A program made the position numbers and the translations under genes. A DNA stretch of 64,000 nucleotides from Gracilibacillus alcaliphilus (GTDB lineage Bacteria > Bacillota > Bacilli > Bacillales > Amphibacillaceae): positions 62,001 through 126,000 of the forward strand of contig NZ_JAFBFA010000003.1 in the NCBI RefSeq assembly GCF_016909015.1, read 5' to 3'. Within the stretch, counting starts at the first letter, position 1, and each line of letters begins with the position of its first letter. Positions 34,686 to 43,929 of the stretch are shown piece by piece. The notes beneath the pieces are model-generated. The model saw nothing but the letters and a program-made list of their open reading frames with translations. It was not told the DNA's origin and ran no database searches.

Positions 34686-34732
34686 ACAAAAAAAGCTGTC
34701 GCAAAATGCAATATTTACATTTTGCAACAGTC
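34686..34732 (-). terminator. Rho-independent terminator of the monosaccharide importer operon
   Basis: CTGTCGCAAAATG (34696-34708) pairs with CATTTTGCAACAG (34718-34730) apart from one mismatch or wobble, followed on the minus strand by seven T residues. It lies just past the permease stop codon. Confidence 0.88.
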
Positions 34733-34744
34733 TCTCTGTTCTAT

Positions 34745-35905
34745 CTACCTCTTATTCTTATTATACACATCAAACCCAACGGCGATCAGCAAGACCATCC
34801 CTTTTATTGCTTGCTGCCAGTCGATTCCGACACCGATAAGGGACATACCATTATTCATCACACCCATCACCAGGCCGCCAACAATTGCGCCAATTACTGT
34901 CCCAACACCGCCAGCCATGGAAGCCCCGCCGATAAATACAGAGGCAATCGCATCCAACTCTAACATATTACCAGCTGCAGGTGTTGCGGAATTAAGCCGG
35001 GCGGCAAACATAAGTCCTGCTAAAGCTGCCAATACCCCATTATTGACAAACACCCAGAACACAACACGCTTTGTTTTAATGCCTGATAAATCTGCCGCTT
35101 TCTTGTTACCGCCTGTTGCATAAATATGGCGTCCCATCACTGTTTTCTTCATAATAAAGGAGTAGACAATAATCAGGACTAAGACAATAACTAGGACTGT
35201 TGGAATCCCTTTGTTCATGGCCAGCTGATAAGCGAACCAGTTAATCGCTAACAGTAACAAGGCAAGCTTGGCAATACTAACCCAAAGAGGGACGACTTCA
35301 AACTGGTATTGCACTTGTGTTTTTCTTTTATTAAATTCTAAATAGATAAGCACAAACGATAGAACCAGAGATAAGACAATCGTAAAAATGTGCAGCTCCC
35401 CGCCCTGAAAAAGATCCGGCACGAAGCCGCTGCTTAGCTTCTGAAAGGACTCTGGAAAAGGAGCCAGAGATTTACCATCCAGCAGCCATAACGTCAAACC
35501 ACGGAAAATTAACATACCGGCTAAGGTAACAATAAAAGATGGGATACCTACATAAGCGATCCAAAACCCCTGCCATATACCAATCAGACCCCCGGCCGCT
35601 ATGGCGATTATTACCGCCAGCCAAACAGGGACATTCATATTAATAATTAATACCCCAGCAATCGCGCCAATAAAGGCAACAACGGAACCAACGGAAAGAT
35701 CAATATTACCTGTAATAATTACTAGAACCATTCCAATAGCTAAGACTAGAATAAAACCATTTTGCAAAATTAAATTGGTTAAGTTTAGCGGTTTTAGGTT
35801 AACACCATCTGTTAACAGAAAGAAAAGTCCAGTAATTAAGATAAGGGCGATAATCATTCCATATTCCCTGATATTATTTCGAAACAACTGAATGAGTACT
35901 TGCAT
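34745..35905 (-). CDS. mmsB: Monosaccharide ABC transporter permease (MmsB/XylH-like)
   Basis: 386 residues with about ten membrane segments, the size and pattern of the CUT2 permeases GguB/XylH. Motifs: TGNIDLSVGSVVAFIGA and GIPSFIVTLAGMLIFRGL, and YATGGNKKAADLSGIKTKRV, the ATPase-contact loop. Its ATG overlaps the ATPase gene stop (TAATG), so translation is coupled. Partner of the ChvE-like binding protein and the double ATPase upstream; imports monosaccharides such as xylose, arabinose, galactose or glucose. Confidence 0.92.
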   Translation of the reverse strand: MQVLIQLFRNNIREYGMIIALILITGLFFLLTDGVNLKPLNLTNLILQNGFILVLAIGMVLVIITGNIDLSVGSVVAFIGAIAGVLIINMNVPVWLAVIIAIAAGGLIGIWQGFWIAYVGIPSFIVTLAGMLIFRGLTLWLLDGKSLAPFPESFQKLSSGFVPDLFQGGELHIFTIVLSLVLSFVLIYLEFNKRKTQVQYQFEVVPLWVSIAKLALLLLAINWFAYQLAMNKGIPTVLVIVLVLIIVYSFIMKKTVMGRHIYATGGNKKAADLSGIKTKRVVFWVFVNNGVLAALAGLMFAARLNSATPAAGNMLELDAIASVFIGGASMAGGVGTVIGAIVGGLVMGVMNNGMSLIGVGIDWQQAIKGMVLLIAVGFDVYNKNKR

Positions 35906-37440
35906 TATGCCTCCACCTCGCTTCCTGTCATATAACGCATCACATTCTCCTGATTTGCTTCCTCTTTTGTCAGTTCACCTGTAAAACGCCCCTCATTCAT
36001 CACATACAATCGATCTGATAAACCTAACACTTCAGGCAATTCAGATGAAATCACCAAGACTGCCATCCCTTGTTGAGCCAGTTCATTAATTTGTGTATAG
36101 ATTTCAAATTTTGCCCCTACATCCACACCTCTAGTCGGCTCATCTAAGATAAGAATATCTGGCTCAGTAAACATCCATTTACTTAAAACTACTTTTTGCT
36201 GATTACCACCACTCAAATTTCCTGCTAGCTGCTCTAATGTTGGTGTTTTGATATTTAGTTTCATTTTTAATGCTTGTGCTTCGACGATTTCCTGATTCTC
36301 ATCGACAATAGAAGCCCAGGAAATTCGTTTTAAATTGGCGGATGTAATATTACGCTTTATATCCTCGATCAAATTCAATCCATATGTCTTCCGATCTTCT
36401 GATACATAGGCGATACCGTGTTCAATTGCCTGAGCAACAGTGTTTACTTCTATCCTTGCGCCGTTCTTATATAGTTCACCGGATATGCGTTTGCCATATG
36501 ATTTACCGAATATACTCATCGCTAATTCTGTCCGGCCTGCTCCCATAAGACCAGCGATCCCGACAATTTCGCCTTTTCGAAGATAAAAATTAACATCGTC
36601 AATCATTTTTCGATCACTTTGCTGTGGATGATAGACCTCCCAATTTCTCACTTCAAATATGGTTTCTTGGATATCCGGATGACGATCAGGAAAACGACTG
36701 GTTAATTCGCGTCCCACCATTCCTTTGATAATCCGTTCTTCGGCGATCTTTTCTGTATGGGCATCCAATGTCTCAATGGTTTGCCCATCACGTAATACTG
36801 TAATCGAATCAGACACAAAGGAAACCTCATTTAATTTATGGGAGATTAGTATCGATGTGATGCCTTGTTGTTTTAATTCTAATAACAGCTGTAATAAATT
36901 CTCGCTATCGGTCTCATTCAAGGCCGCTGTCGGTTCATCTAAAATCAATAATTTAACATTTTTAGACAATGCTTTCGCAATCTCTACTAGCTGTTGTTTT
37001 CCTACCCCGATATCCATTACCGCCGTTTCTGGTGAATCATGCAGCCCTACACGCTCTAGCAACTCACGAGATTCGGCATATGTAGCCTGCCAATCAATGA
37101 TCTGACGCGATTGCCGTTCATTTCCCAAAAAGATATTCTCCGCTATAGAAAGATAAGGGCTTAACGCTAATTCCTGATGAATAATTACAATACCTAACTG
37201 TTCACTTTGGTTAATATCTTTAAAATGACATGCTTCCCCTTCGAAATTAATAGTCCCCTCATAGCTGCCTGCTGGATAAACACCGCTCAACACTTTCATT
37301 AATGTCGATTTACCTGCTCCATTTTCGCCAACCAAGGCATGAATTTCTCCTTGTTTTACCTTTAAATTGACATTATCCAGTGCTTTCACCCCTGGGAAAG
37401 TCTTTGTTATATTGTTCATTTCCAAAATAAATGCTGACAC
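35905..37440 (-). CDS. mmsA: Monosaccharide ABC transporter ATPase (MmsA/XylG-like)
   Basis: 511 residues, two fused ATPase halves. First half: Walker A GENGAGKSTLMK, signature DIGVGKQQLVEIAKAL, Walker B LLILDEPTAALNE. Second half: degenerate Walker A GLMGAGRTELAMSI, signature LSGGNQQKVVLSKWM and DILILDEPTRGVDVGAK. This asymmetry is normal for RbsA/XylG proteins. GTG start after AAGGTGGTG. A strong hairpin (37465-37500) separates it from the binding-protein gene. Confidence 0.94.
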   Translation of the reverse strand: MSAFILEMNNITKTFPGVKALDNVNLKVKQGEIHALVGENGAGKSTLMKVLSGVYPAGSYEGTINFEGEACHFKDINQSEQLGIVIIHQELALSPYLSIAENIFLGNERQSRQIIDWQATYAESRELLERVGLHDSPETAVMDIGVGKQQLVEIAKALSKNVKLLILDEPTAALNETDSENLLQLLLELKQQGITSILISHKLNEVSFVSDSITVLRDGQTIETLDAHTEKIAEERIIKGMVGRELTSRFPDRHPDIQETIFEVRNWEVYHPQQSDRKMIDDVNFYLRKGEIVGIAGLMGAGRTELAMSIFGKSYGKRISGELYKNGARIEVNTVAQAIEHGIAYVSEDRKTYGLNLIEDIKRNITSANLKRISWASIVDENQEIVEAQALKMKLNIKTPTLEQLAGNLSGGNQQKVVLSKWMFTEPDILILDEPTRGVDVGAKFEIYTQINELAQQGMAVLVISSELPEVLGLSDRLYVMNEGRFTGELTKEEANQENVMRYMTGSEVEA

Positions 37441-37464
37441 TTTTTTTCACCACCTTCATGGAAT

Positions 37465-37500
37465 GAACTTAGTGGTGATCCATTTATCACCACTAAGTTC
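37465..37500 (-). promoter_or_regulatory. Intercistronic hairpin after the ChvE-like gene
   Basis: GAACTTAGTGGTGAT (37465-37479) pairs perfectly with 37486-37500 around a 6-base loop, with no T tract. Lies 25 bases after the binding-protein stop codon, as in the other ABC operons of this window. Confidence 0.7.
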
Positions 37501-37525
37501 TTGCTGTACAGGGAAAAAAGAATAG

Positions 37526-38620
37526 TTATTCCAGCTCATCCTCTGAATAGTAACCGCTGTCGATTACAATTTCCTGATAATTGTCTATGTCTACAGAGAC
37601 TGGCTCTACTAAGAATGTCGGCACTACTGTCACCCCATTGTCATAGGATTCAGTATCATTTACTTCTGCTTCTTCTCCTCGTAAGACTGCTTCTGTCATT
37701 TCTACGGCACTGGCTGCTAGATCACGTGTATCCTTAAACACGGTTTGCGTCTGCTCACCTGCAATAATGGATTTAATAGAGGCTAGTTCTGCATCCTGCC
37801 CTGAAATAATTGGCAATGGCAAGTCATCCGAGCCATAACCTACCCCTTTCAGCGCCTGAATCACACCACGGCTAATCCCATCATATGGAGAAAGTACTGC
37901 ATCTACTTTTTCATCACCGGAATAAGCACTGCTGAGAATGTTCTCCATTCGTGATTTTGCTGTGTTTCCATCCCAGCGCATCGTTGCCCCTTGTTCAAAA
38001 TTGGTTTGTCCACTTTGAACGACTAATTTCCCTTCATCTATATATGGTTCTAGCACACTCATCGCACCATCCCAGAAGAAATAAGCATTATTATCATCTG
38101 GTGAACCAGCAAACAACTCCATATTAAAAGGTCCTTCCTCGTTAGGCAGATCAAGTGCTTCTTCTAAATACGAGGCCTGTAAAACACCTACTTTAAAATT
38201 ATCAAAGGTAGCATAATAAGTGACATGCTCACTTTCCATAATCAAGCGGTCATAGGCAATCACCGGAATATCTTGAGCAGCAGCCTCTTCTAATACATTG
38301 GTTAAGGCTGTGCCATCAATCGAAGCAATAACGAGTACATCTGCTCCTTTTACAATCATGTTCTCGATCTGTTCCACCTGTGTATCTACATCATCTTCCG
38401 CATATTGCAGATCTGTCTCAAATCCTAATGCTTCTAATTGCTCTACCATATTATTCCCGTCATCTACCCAGCGCTGAGAGGATTTAGTCGGCATGGCAAC
38501 TCCTATCAAAGCATCCTTTGCTACTTCATCCCCCGATCCACCGGATGCATCATCTCCTCCGCATGCTGCCAGCAATAACATGAGACCAACGAATACTGTG
38601 ATAAAACCAAACTTTTTCAT
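37526..38620 (-). CDS. chvE: Multiple-monosaccharide binding lipoprotein (ChvE-like)
   Basis: 364 residues. Lipobox LAAC, then a Gly/Ser/Asp linker. The mature protein strongly resembles ChvE: IGVAMPTKSSQRWVDDGNNM, LQYAEDDVDTQVEQIENM, VIAYDRLI, YYATFDNFKVGVLQA, ELFAGSPDDNNA and LSPYDGISRGVIQAL. ChvE binds several aldoses, including xylose, arabinose, galactose and glucose. First gene of the importer operon. A cre-like site lies in its promoter region, and the regulator gene of a sugar-sensing three-component system is just upstream. Confidence 0.94.
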   Translation of the reverse strand: MKKFGFITVFVGLMLLLAACGGDDASGGSGDEVAKDALIGVAMPTKSSQRWVDDGNNMVEQLEALGFETDLQYAEDDVDTQVEQIENMIVKGADVLVIASIDGTALTNVLEEAAAQDIPVIAYDRLIMESEHVTYYATFDNFKVGVLQASYLEEALDLPNEEGPFNMELFAGSPDDNNAYFFWDGAMSVLEPYIDEGKLVVQSGQTNFEQGATMRWDGNTAKSRMENILSSAYSGDEKVDAVLSPYDGISRGVIQALKGVGYGSDDLPLPIISGQDAELASIKSIIAGEQTQTVFKDTRDLAASAVEMTEAVLRGEEAEVNDTESYDNGVTVVPTFLVEPVSVDIDNYQEIVIDSGYYSEDELE

Positions 38621-38682
38621 ATCAAGACCCCTTTCCTTATTCTGTTTCTATTGCTTGCTTTATAATGTAGCACAATTCATTT

Positions 38683-38696
38683 TGAAAGCCTTTACA
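38683..38696. promoter_or_regulatory. cre-like site before the ChvE-like gene
   Basis: TGAAAGCCTTTACA matches the CcpA consensus at 13 of 14 positions (C for G at position 8). It lies 63 bases before the start codon and overlaps the probable -35 region, ahead of a minus-strand ATTATA box near 38662. Confidence 0.55.
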
Positions 38697-38752
38697 ATCT
38701 TTTAAACAGTTTTTATAAAAATTTAGTCAAAGACGGGATCAGTTACTTCACG

Positions 38753-38789
38753 AAAAAAAACGTCTGAATGTATATAACACTCAAACGTT
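38753..38789 (-). terminator. Rho-independent terminator of the sensor operon
   Basis: Stem of about 12 pairs (38759-38770 with 38778-38789) that uses G-T pairs only on the minus strand, followed by eight T residues. About 45 bases after the regulator stop codon. Confidence 0.82.
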
Positions 38790-38833
38790 TCGCTGTTATC
38801 CTTTCTTAAACTGTTGGTTGTCGCCACGATTGC

Positions 38834-40024
38834 TTATACTTGCTGTTTAAATTGCTTTGGCGTTACGCCTGTTACTTTTCGAAATGCTGTACTAAAATAA
38901 TGTTGTGAATCATAGCCTACCTGCTCTGCCACTTCCCTTATATTATAATCTGTTGTTTTCAGCAGCTCCTTTGCTGCCTCCAGTCTCAGCTTAGTGACAA
39001 TTTGCACATAGGAAATACCTAGTTCTTGTTTAAGCGTTTTACTCAGATACACGACAGAGATATGCAAGTAATCGGCCACACGTTCCAAGGTCAAATCTGG
39101 GTCTTGATAGTGCTCTCGTATATATTGCAATGCCTCCTTCACTAAGACAGGTAATTGTACTCGTTGATGGAGGGCTTGCTTTGCTTGATGGTAAGCCGTT
39201 GCTGCACTTATCTCTTCGATTACGGTTAACTGCGCTACCAGATGCTGGCCTAACTCTTCTGTGGCTGCTTCCTCTAATTGAGCAGTAAATGACTGAGGCA
39301 GCCCTTCCCAGAGAAAAACCGTCACCCATTGTCCTTGTTCCTTGTAGATAGCAGCATGATACGGCTGCAACTTTGTTTCCAGCCATTCACACAGTACTTC
39401 ATCTGTTACCCTATGCGGATCATGTAGAAGCAGCTGTTGTGCTTTCTCTCCCTCCAGCCATTTAAAAACAAGTAAAGCATGTGGGAAAGCGGCCGGCAAA
39501 TCAAAGAACTGGAGCTGATACAGCACCTCTGTTTCTGATAGATTACTGGATAACCAATCTTGAAAAAAGCGATTTCGCAACTGCATCCTATTTTTCTCCA
39601 CTTGAGAGGCAGCTTGCTGGACATATTGATCTGTTGCTTGTTGTTGCTCCAACTGTTTTTGAACAGCTGCCAGAATATTTTCTAATTGTTGCGGATCAAC
39701 CGGCTTTAACAAATAATCTTCTACCTGCAATCGAATGGCCTCTTGAGCAAAACGAAATTCATCATATCCAGATATGACTACCATCCGGCAATCAGGCAGC
39801 TGTTCTTTGATTTTCTTCATAGCTGTCATTCCATCCATAATCGGCATATTCAAGTCAATTAGCGCAATATCGATTTGATATGCCGAGGCTAGTTCCAGTG
39901 CCTCTTCACCATCCTCTGCTTCAGCAACGACTTCCATATGATAATCTGCCCAATTGATAACAGATCGAATGCCATCCCTAATCATAAACTCATCATCTGC
40001 GATTAATACTTTCCACTTCTGCAT
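38834..40024 (-). CDS. YesN-type response regulator (receiver plus AraC domain)
   Basis: 396 residues from ATG 40024, which follows GAGGAGGAACAAG; the longer frame extends into the kinase gene without a ribosome site. Receiver domain at the N terminus (LIADDEFMIRDGIRS, phospho-acceptor Asp in DIALIDLNMPIMDG, Lys in DYLLKPVD). A helical linker of about 150 residues precedes a C-terminal AraC HTH pair (LERVADYLHISVVYLSKTLK, IREVAEQVGYDSQHYFSTAF). It is likely to activate the ChvE-MmsAB operon that begins 214 bases downstream. Confidence 0.94.
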   Translation of the reverse strand: MQKWKVLIADDEFMIRDGIRSVINWADYHMEVVAEAEDGEEALELASAYQIDIALIDLNMPIMDGMTAMKKIKEQLPDCRMVVISGYDEFRFAQEAIRLQVEDYLLKPVDPQQLENILAAVQKQLEQQQATDQYVQQAASQVEKNRMQLRNRFFQDWLSSNLSETEVLYQLQFFDLPAAFPHALLVFKWLEGEKAQQLLLHDPHRVTDEVLCEWLETKLQPYHAAIYKEQGQWVTVFLWEGLPQSFTAQLEEAATEELGQHLVAQLTVIEEISAATAYHQAKQALHQRVQLPVLVKEALQYIREHYQDPDLTLERVADYLHISVVYLSKTLKQELGISYVQIVTKLRLEAAKELLKTTDYNIREVAEQVGYDSQHYFSTAFRKVTGVTPKQFKQQV

Positions 40025-40040
40025 CTTGTTCCTCCTCATT

Positions 40041-41828
40041 CTATGAACGGTCGTCGGGCAATAAAATGGTGACAGTTGTTCCGACATTTTCCTTACTATC
40101 AATAGCCATACCATAGCCTTCGCCGTGTGTCAGTTGAATCCGTGCTTGGACATTAAGCATACCGTAACCTTTTTTATTTCTTGTTTCCTCCGGTTTTTCT
40201 GTTCGTTGTACAGCTTCTCGTAATGTGGCTCTCATGTCTGTTACTTGCTCTTCTGTCATGCCTTTCCCGTCGTCCTTTATTTGAATTTTTATATCACCTT
40301 TTTCTTGCCATGCCTCCATTTCAATGGTACCTGCACCGCGACGTTCTTTAATCCCATGATAAATTGCATTCTCAACAATAGGCTGTAAAATAAACTTTAG
40401 TACGGGAACACTTTTGATCGAGTCTTCGACCTGAATACGATATTGTAATTTATCGCGGTATCGTGTCTGCTGTATTTTTAAATAACTATCAATATGATCG
40501 ATTTCTTCGAATAATGAAATAAAATCATGGCCCTTGCTTAACCCAATTCGAAACAGTTTCGCTAAAGAAGCCACCACTTCTGCCACATCATTGGCCTTAT
40601 GTTTTCTTGCCATCCATTGAATAGTATCTAATGTGTTATATAAAAAGTGTGGATTAATATTGGCTTGCAGACTGCGAAACTCTGCTTCACGTTTCTGCCT
40701 TTCTTGCTGTTCCGTTACATGCATAAGCTGATTGATTTTTTTAACCATTTTATTAAAACTTTTCCCTAACAGACCTACTTCATCTTCCCTTTTCCCCTTA
40801 TAACGCACCTGGAAGTCCCCATCCTCCGCTTTTCTCATAAACGAAACCAACTGAACCAGCGGCTTGGAGATCGAATAAGAGAGATAGTAAGAAACCGTAA
40901 TCCCAAACAGCATGATCATAAAAATAAATACAACTAAATAAAAGTTAATTTCTTTCAAACCAAATACTGTTTCTTCAGCAGGAAAAACCGCAATTGTTGT
41001 CCAATTAATAAACGGAGACTCTTGATAAATAAATTGAACCTTCTCTTCATTGATTGTTTTGGAAAAAGAACCAGACTGCTGTTCCTCTAACCACTCTAGC
41101 GGCACAGTCGAGACGATCGGCTGCTGCGGTTGGAAAATATTCCGTCCTTGTTCATCTATTACCATCAAATAGCCGTTTTTCCCTAATGTAATATCCTGAA
41201 CTTCTTCTGCAATGACGCGCAGTTTCAAATCAATCATGATTACGCCATGGGTCTTCTCTGTAAAAGGATCCACAACCGACTTGAGTACTGTCACTACATC
41301 ATCGTTTGTATATTCCACTATAGAGGTAAGACGCCTCCCTTCAGGACGGCCGAAGACGCTGAATATGCCTTCTGCTTCAATGGCGGCTTGATACCAAGCT
41401 GTTTCTGTTAAATCTACATCATCAGGAGCATATAATTCGTTGCTGATAAATGCCCCATCGCTATTGACTACCATAATCCCCGCTACTTCCGGCGATACAG
41501 TGGTAAATGTCCGCAAAAAACGCTGAATATCATATCTGATATCTGCTGCCTTTGATGTATCTGTCTGATCAAAAAACTCCTCCACATTTTCATTATTGGC
41601 AATCATGTACGTGTAGCTCTGCAGATTATTCATATAAAACTCAAACGATTCGTTTACCTTGCCGATTAATTGTAAGGTATTATCGCTGACTTGTTCTTCC
41701 ATCACCCGTTCAACCGTCCAGCTAATAAATAATGCAAGACAAAAAATAGGCAAAATACTAATGAATAAGAAGTGTGTAATTAACTTATAACGTATCGGCA
41801 AGTTATTTATTTGTGTCCATCGCTTCAA
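40041..41828 (-). CDS. YesM/LytS-type sensor histidine kinase
   Basis: 595 residues. Membrane segment at about 17-37, an extracellular dCache-like sensor to about residue 290, a second membrane segment, HAMP (SYSISKPLVQLVSFMRKAED), the His-kinase motif NPHFLYNTLDTIQWM with the phosphorylated His, and a HATPase with VENAIYHGIKER and DDGKGM. TTG start, weak ribosome site, 30 bases after the binding-protein gene. Predicted to receive sugar status from the anchored binding protein and to phosphorylate the YesN-type regulator. Confidence 0.93.
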   Translation of the reverse strand: MKRWTQINNLPIRYKLITHFLFISILPIFCLALFISWTVERVMEEQVSDNTLQLIGKVNESFEFYMNNLQSYTYMIANNENVEEFFDQTDTSKAADIRYDIQRFLRTFTTVSPEVAGIMVVNSDGAFISNELYAPDDVDLTETAWYQAAIEAEGIFSVFGRPEGRRLTSIVEYTNDDVVTVLKSVVDPFTEKTHGVIMIDLKLRVIAEEVQDITLGKNGYLMVIDEQGRNIFQPQQPIVSTVPLEWLEEQQSGSFSKTINEEKVQFIYQESPFINWTTIAVFPAEETVFGLKEINFYLVVFIFMIMLFGITVSYYLSYSISKPLVQLVSFMRKAEDGDFQVRYKGKREDEVGLLGKSFNKMVKKINQLMHVTEQQERQKREAEFRSLQANINPHFLYNTLDTIQWMARKHKANDVAEVVASLAKLFRIGLSKGHDFISLFEEIDHIDSYLKIQQTRYRDKLQYRIQVEDSIKSVPVLKFILQPIVENAIYHGIKERRGAGTIEMEAWQEKGDIKIQIKDDGKGMTEEQVTDMRATLREAVQRTEKPEETRNKKGYGMLNVQARIQLTHGEGYGMAIDSKENVGTTVTILLPDDRS

Positions 41829-41858
41829 TTGTATCCATCCATTCTCTGTATACAGCCG

Positions 41859-42857
41859 TTATTCTATGGCATAATAATCATCCACATTTTCTTCGGTCAC
41901 AATCTTTATCCCTGTATCAACATATGGAGGTAAGGTGGTTTCACCGTTCACATCACTTACTACATTATGCTGCAAATGAAAGAGAAATTGTAAGGACCAA
42001 TAACCCATCTCTCTTGTTCCTTGAGCCATTGTTGCTGAGATCACACCTTCCTTAATCAGATCCAGTGTCCCCTTATCCGTATCGAAACTGATAATGTGTA
42101 GCTGTCCTGCCTTGTTCTGGTCTATGACTGCTTTTCCAACACCGACCCCGCCATTTGCCTCTGAAGCAAATATACCTTTAAGATTGGGATACTCGCTGAG
42201 CAATTCCTCTGAGACCTCTTTTGATATCAGCTGATCCCCACGGCCATCCTTTATTTCAACTACTGTCATTTCAGGATACTTTTTCTCAATGGTCGCATGA
42301 AATCCATCTGTTCGTTCTTGATGATTGAGCTGATAAGGATGTGTGATAATTCCCACCTCTCCTTTCTCATCAAGCAACTCTGCCATTTTATGTGCTGCTG
42401 TGGCACCTGCTTCAAAATTATCTGTTCCGATAAAGGCATATGCCTTACTGTCAGGCGCATTAGCATCAAACATGACCACCGGAATTCCGGCCTCTACCGC
42501 CTTATTAATAGTAGGGTTCATTGCTTCCGGATCCATCGTCGAAATAGCGATACCTGCTGGATTTCTTGCAATTACTTGTTCTAGAGCCATAATCTCTTCA
42601 TTGATGTCGTACTGTGTTGCCCCACGATATTCAACCGATACATTGAGTACTTCTGCTGCGTCTTCAAACCCCTTTAATGCCCGTTTCCAATAATCTATCC
42701 CCGTTTGAAAGGTGATCATCACATAGGTCTCCTCCACGGAACCTTGTAATTCATGATCCTCCCAATCATTACTTGCCGTTTCATTAGTTTGATAGTGATA
42801 TACATACACAACAAATAACCCAATCAAGATGATATATATAAATAATAGTTTTTTCAT
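41859..42857 (-). CDS. Membrane-anchored sugar-binding sensor protein (XylFII-like)
   Basis: 332 residues from ATG 42857 after AAAGGGGTTGCAAG; the longer frame start at 42893 has no ribosome site. One N-terminal hydrophobic segment (LLFIYIILIGLFVVYVY) without a lipobox Cys, so the protein stays anchored rather than being a lipoprotein. RbsB-like type 1 periplasmic fold: TFQTGIDYWKRALKGFED, IAISTMDPEAM, GIPVVMFDANAP, FIGTDNFEAGATAA and GIFASEANGGVGV. It lies next to a LytS/YesN pair, matching the XylFII-LytS-YesN sugar-sensing system described in clostridia. Confidence 0.88.
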   Translation of the reverse strand: MKKLLFIYIILIGLFVVYVYHYQTNETASNDWEDHELQGSVEETYVMITFQTGIDYWKRALKGFEDAAEVLNVSVEYRGATQYDINEEIMALEQVIARNPAGIAISTMDPEAMNPTINKAVEAGIPVVMFDANAPDSKAYAFIGTDNFEAGATAAHKMAELLDEKGEVGIITHPYQLNHQERTDGFHATIEKKYPEMTVVEIKDGRGDQLISKEVSEELLSEYPNLKGIFASEANGGVGVGKAVIDQNKAGQLHIISFDTDKGTLDLIKEGVISATMAQGTREMGYWSLQFLFHLQHNVVSDVNGETTLPPYVDTGIKIVTEENVDDYYAIE

Positions 42858-42889
42858 CTTGCAACCCCTTTCATTATAAAGCAAAACTG

Positions 42890-43026
42890 CCATCAGTGAG
42901 GTTTTTTGCGCATCCCCACTGATGGGTAGCGAGACTTATCGGGGTGTTAGCGTCCGTTATTACCGCTTAGACTTCTTTGCAATCTCTCCAAGTCTGAAGT
43001 GTACGAACGTTTGCACCGAGATAAAC
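42890..43026 (+). repeat. Diverged structured repeat upstream of the sensor operon
   Basis: CCATCAGTG (42890-42898) pairs with CACTGATGG (42917-42925). Then CTTATCGGGG-GTTAGC, an inner CTTAGACTT with AGTCTGAAG stem, and CACCGAGATAAA at the end. Two-domain layout and the ATCGGG and GATAAA blocks agree with the copies at 13068, 34175 and 48913, but most stems have changed sequence. It lies 33 bases before the sensor gene start and could be in its leader. Confidence 0.5.
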
Positions 43027-43428
43027 TAGTGATGTTCAGCATCACTTGATAGAGTAATGTCACGCTATTATTTCTGGACACTATTACTAGCATGTTATGA
43101 ATAGAATGTGAATCTTATGATAGAATTGTGAGGAAATCAGGCGCTTATCGAGTTCTATAGGACTAACTGTTCAGCGGGGTATCTTCAACCATCGCTATTA
43201 TCGTAGCTTGGATGGCAGGAGAATGCAACTTTTCTATCCAGAGATAATTGTGAAGAAAAGGTAGCAATCAGTATAGTACCTTAGTGTAAAACAGATTTAA
43301 CTTCGTATAGAATAGGCGGCGAATTTTCTACTTTAAAATAGATCTACTTTATTTCAGACCCGGTTATATATTAAAAACATAGAACAAACTTCTGATGCCA
43401 TTATGTATCAAAAATAGGCTATTTATCA
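43027..43428. other. Intergenic stretch without a supported gene
   Basis: About 400 bases containing no convincing frame on either strand. It includes a CTTATCGAG block near 43143 that recalls the diverged repeats, too short to call. Confidence 0.5.
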
Positions 43429-43470
43429 TAAAAAAAGTGATCACAAACAACTATCTGTTCATGACCACTT
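43429..43470 (-). terminator. Rho-independent terminator of the transketolase/importer operon
   Basis: AAGTGATCACAAACA (43435-43449) pairs with TGTTCATGACCACTT (43456-43470) with a bulge, followed on the minus strand by a run of T. About 20 bases after the cupin stop codon. Confidence 0.82.
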
Positions 43471-43492
43471 ACAAAATCCTTTTTCAGCTACA

Positions 43493-43909
43493 TCATTTAT
43501 TTTTTTTCATATTAACTATCATTTCTTTTATTGTGTTAATCTCTTCTTTATCCAGTTCAATTATCTCACTATTCTCCATACTAGTGTCCGGTTTTTCTAT
43601 CAAGACTAACTTAGTGTCCTTAGAGGTAATTGTGTTGTGCCATACCCCTTTTGGTATATTATATACTTTGTTTGATTCCATGTATACACTGCCAAATTTC
43701 CATTGATTATTTAACTGTTCACCAGATACTAGCGTACATTCGCCTGATAACAGGACAAATAATTCATCTGTTTCATTATGTTTTTCTAGGTTAGTGAATC
43801 CATTGATATCATTTGCTAGTTTCCAATTTTTTATGCCTACCATCCATTGATTATTTTCGTAAACTTTCTTCATTCCCTCATCTTCAAACACATATTGTTT
43901 AATCAACAT
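43493..43909 (-). CDS. Cupin-domain protein
   Basis: 138 residues, single beta-barrel cupin. Metal-type motif ETDELFVLLSGECTLVSGEQ and second motif VYNIPKGVWHNTIT. The first motif keeps Glu but lacks the usual His pair, so metal binding may be altered. Similar small cupins next to sugar genes act as sugar isomerases or epimerases or as ligand sensors; function not assignable. ATG follows AGGAGGACTAATGA. Last gene of the operon that begins with the FadR-type regulator. Confidence 0.82.
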   Translation of the reverse strand: MLIKQYVFEDEGMKKVYENNQWMVGIKNWKLANDINGFTNLEKHNETDELFVLLSGECTLVSGEQLNNQWKFGSVYMESNKVYNIPKGVWHNTITSKDTKLVLIEKPDTSMENSEIIELDKEEINTIKEMIVNMKKNK

Positions 43910-43929
43910 TCATTAGTCCTCCTATACTT

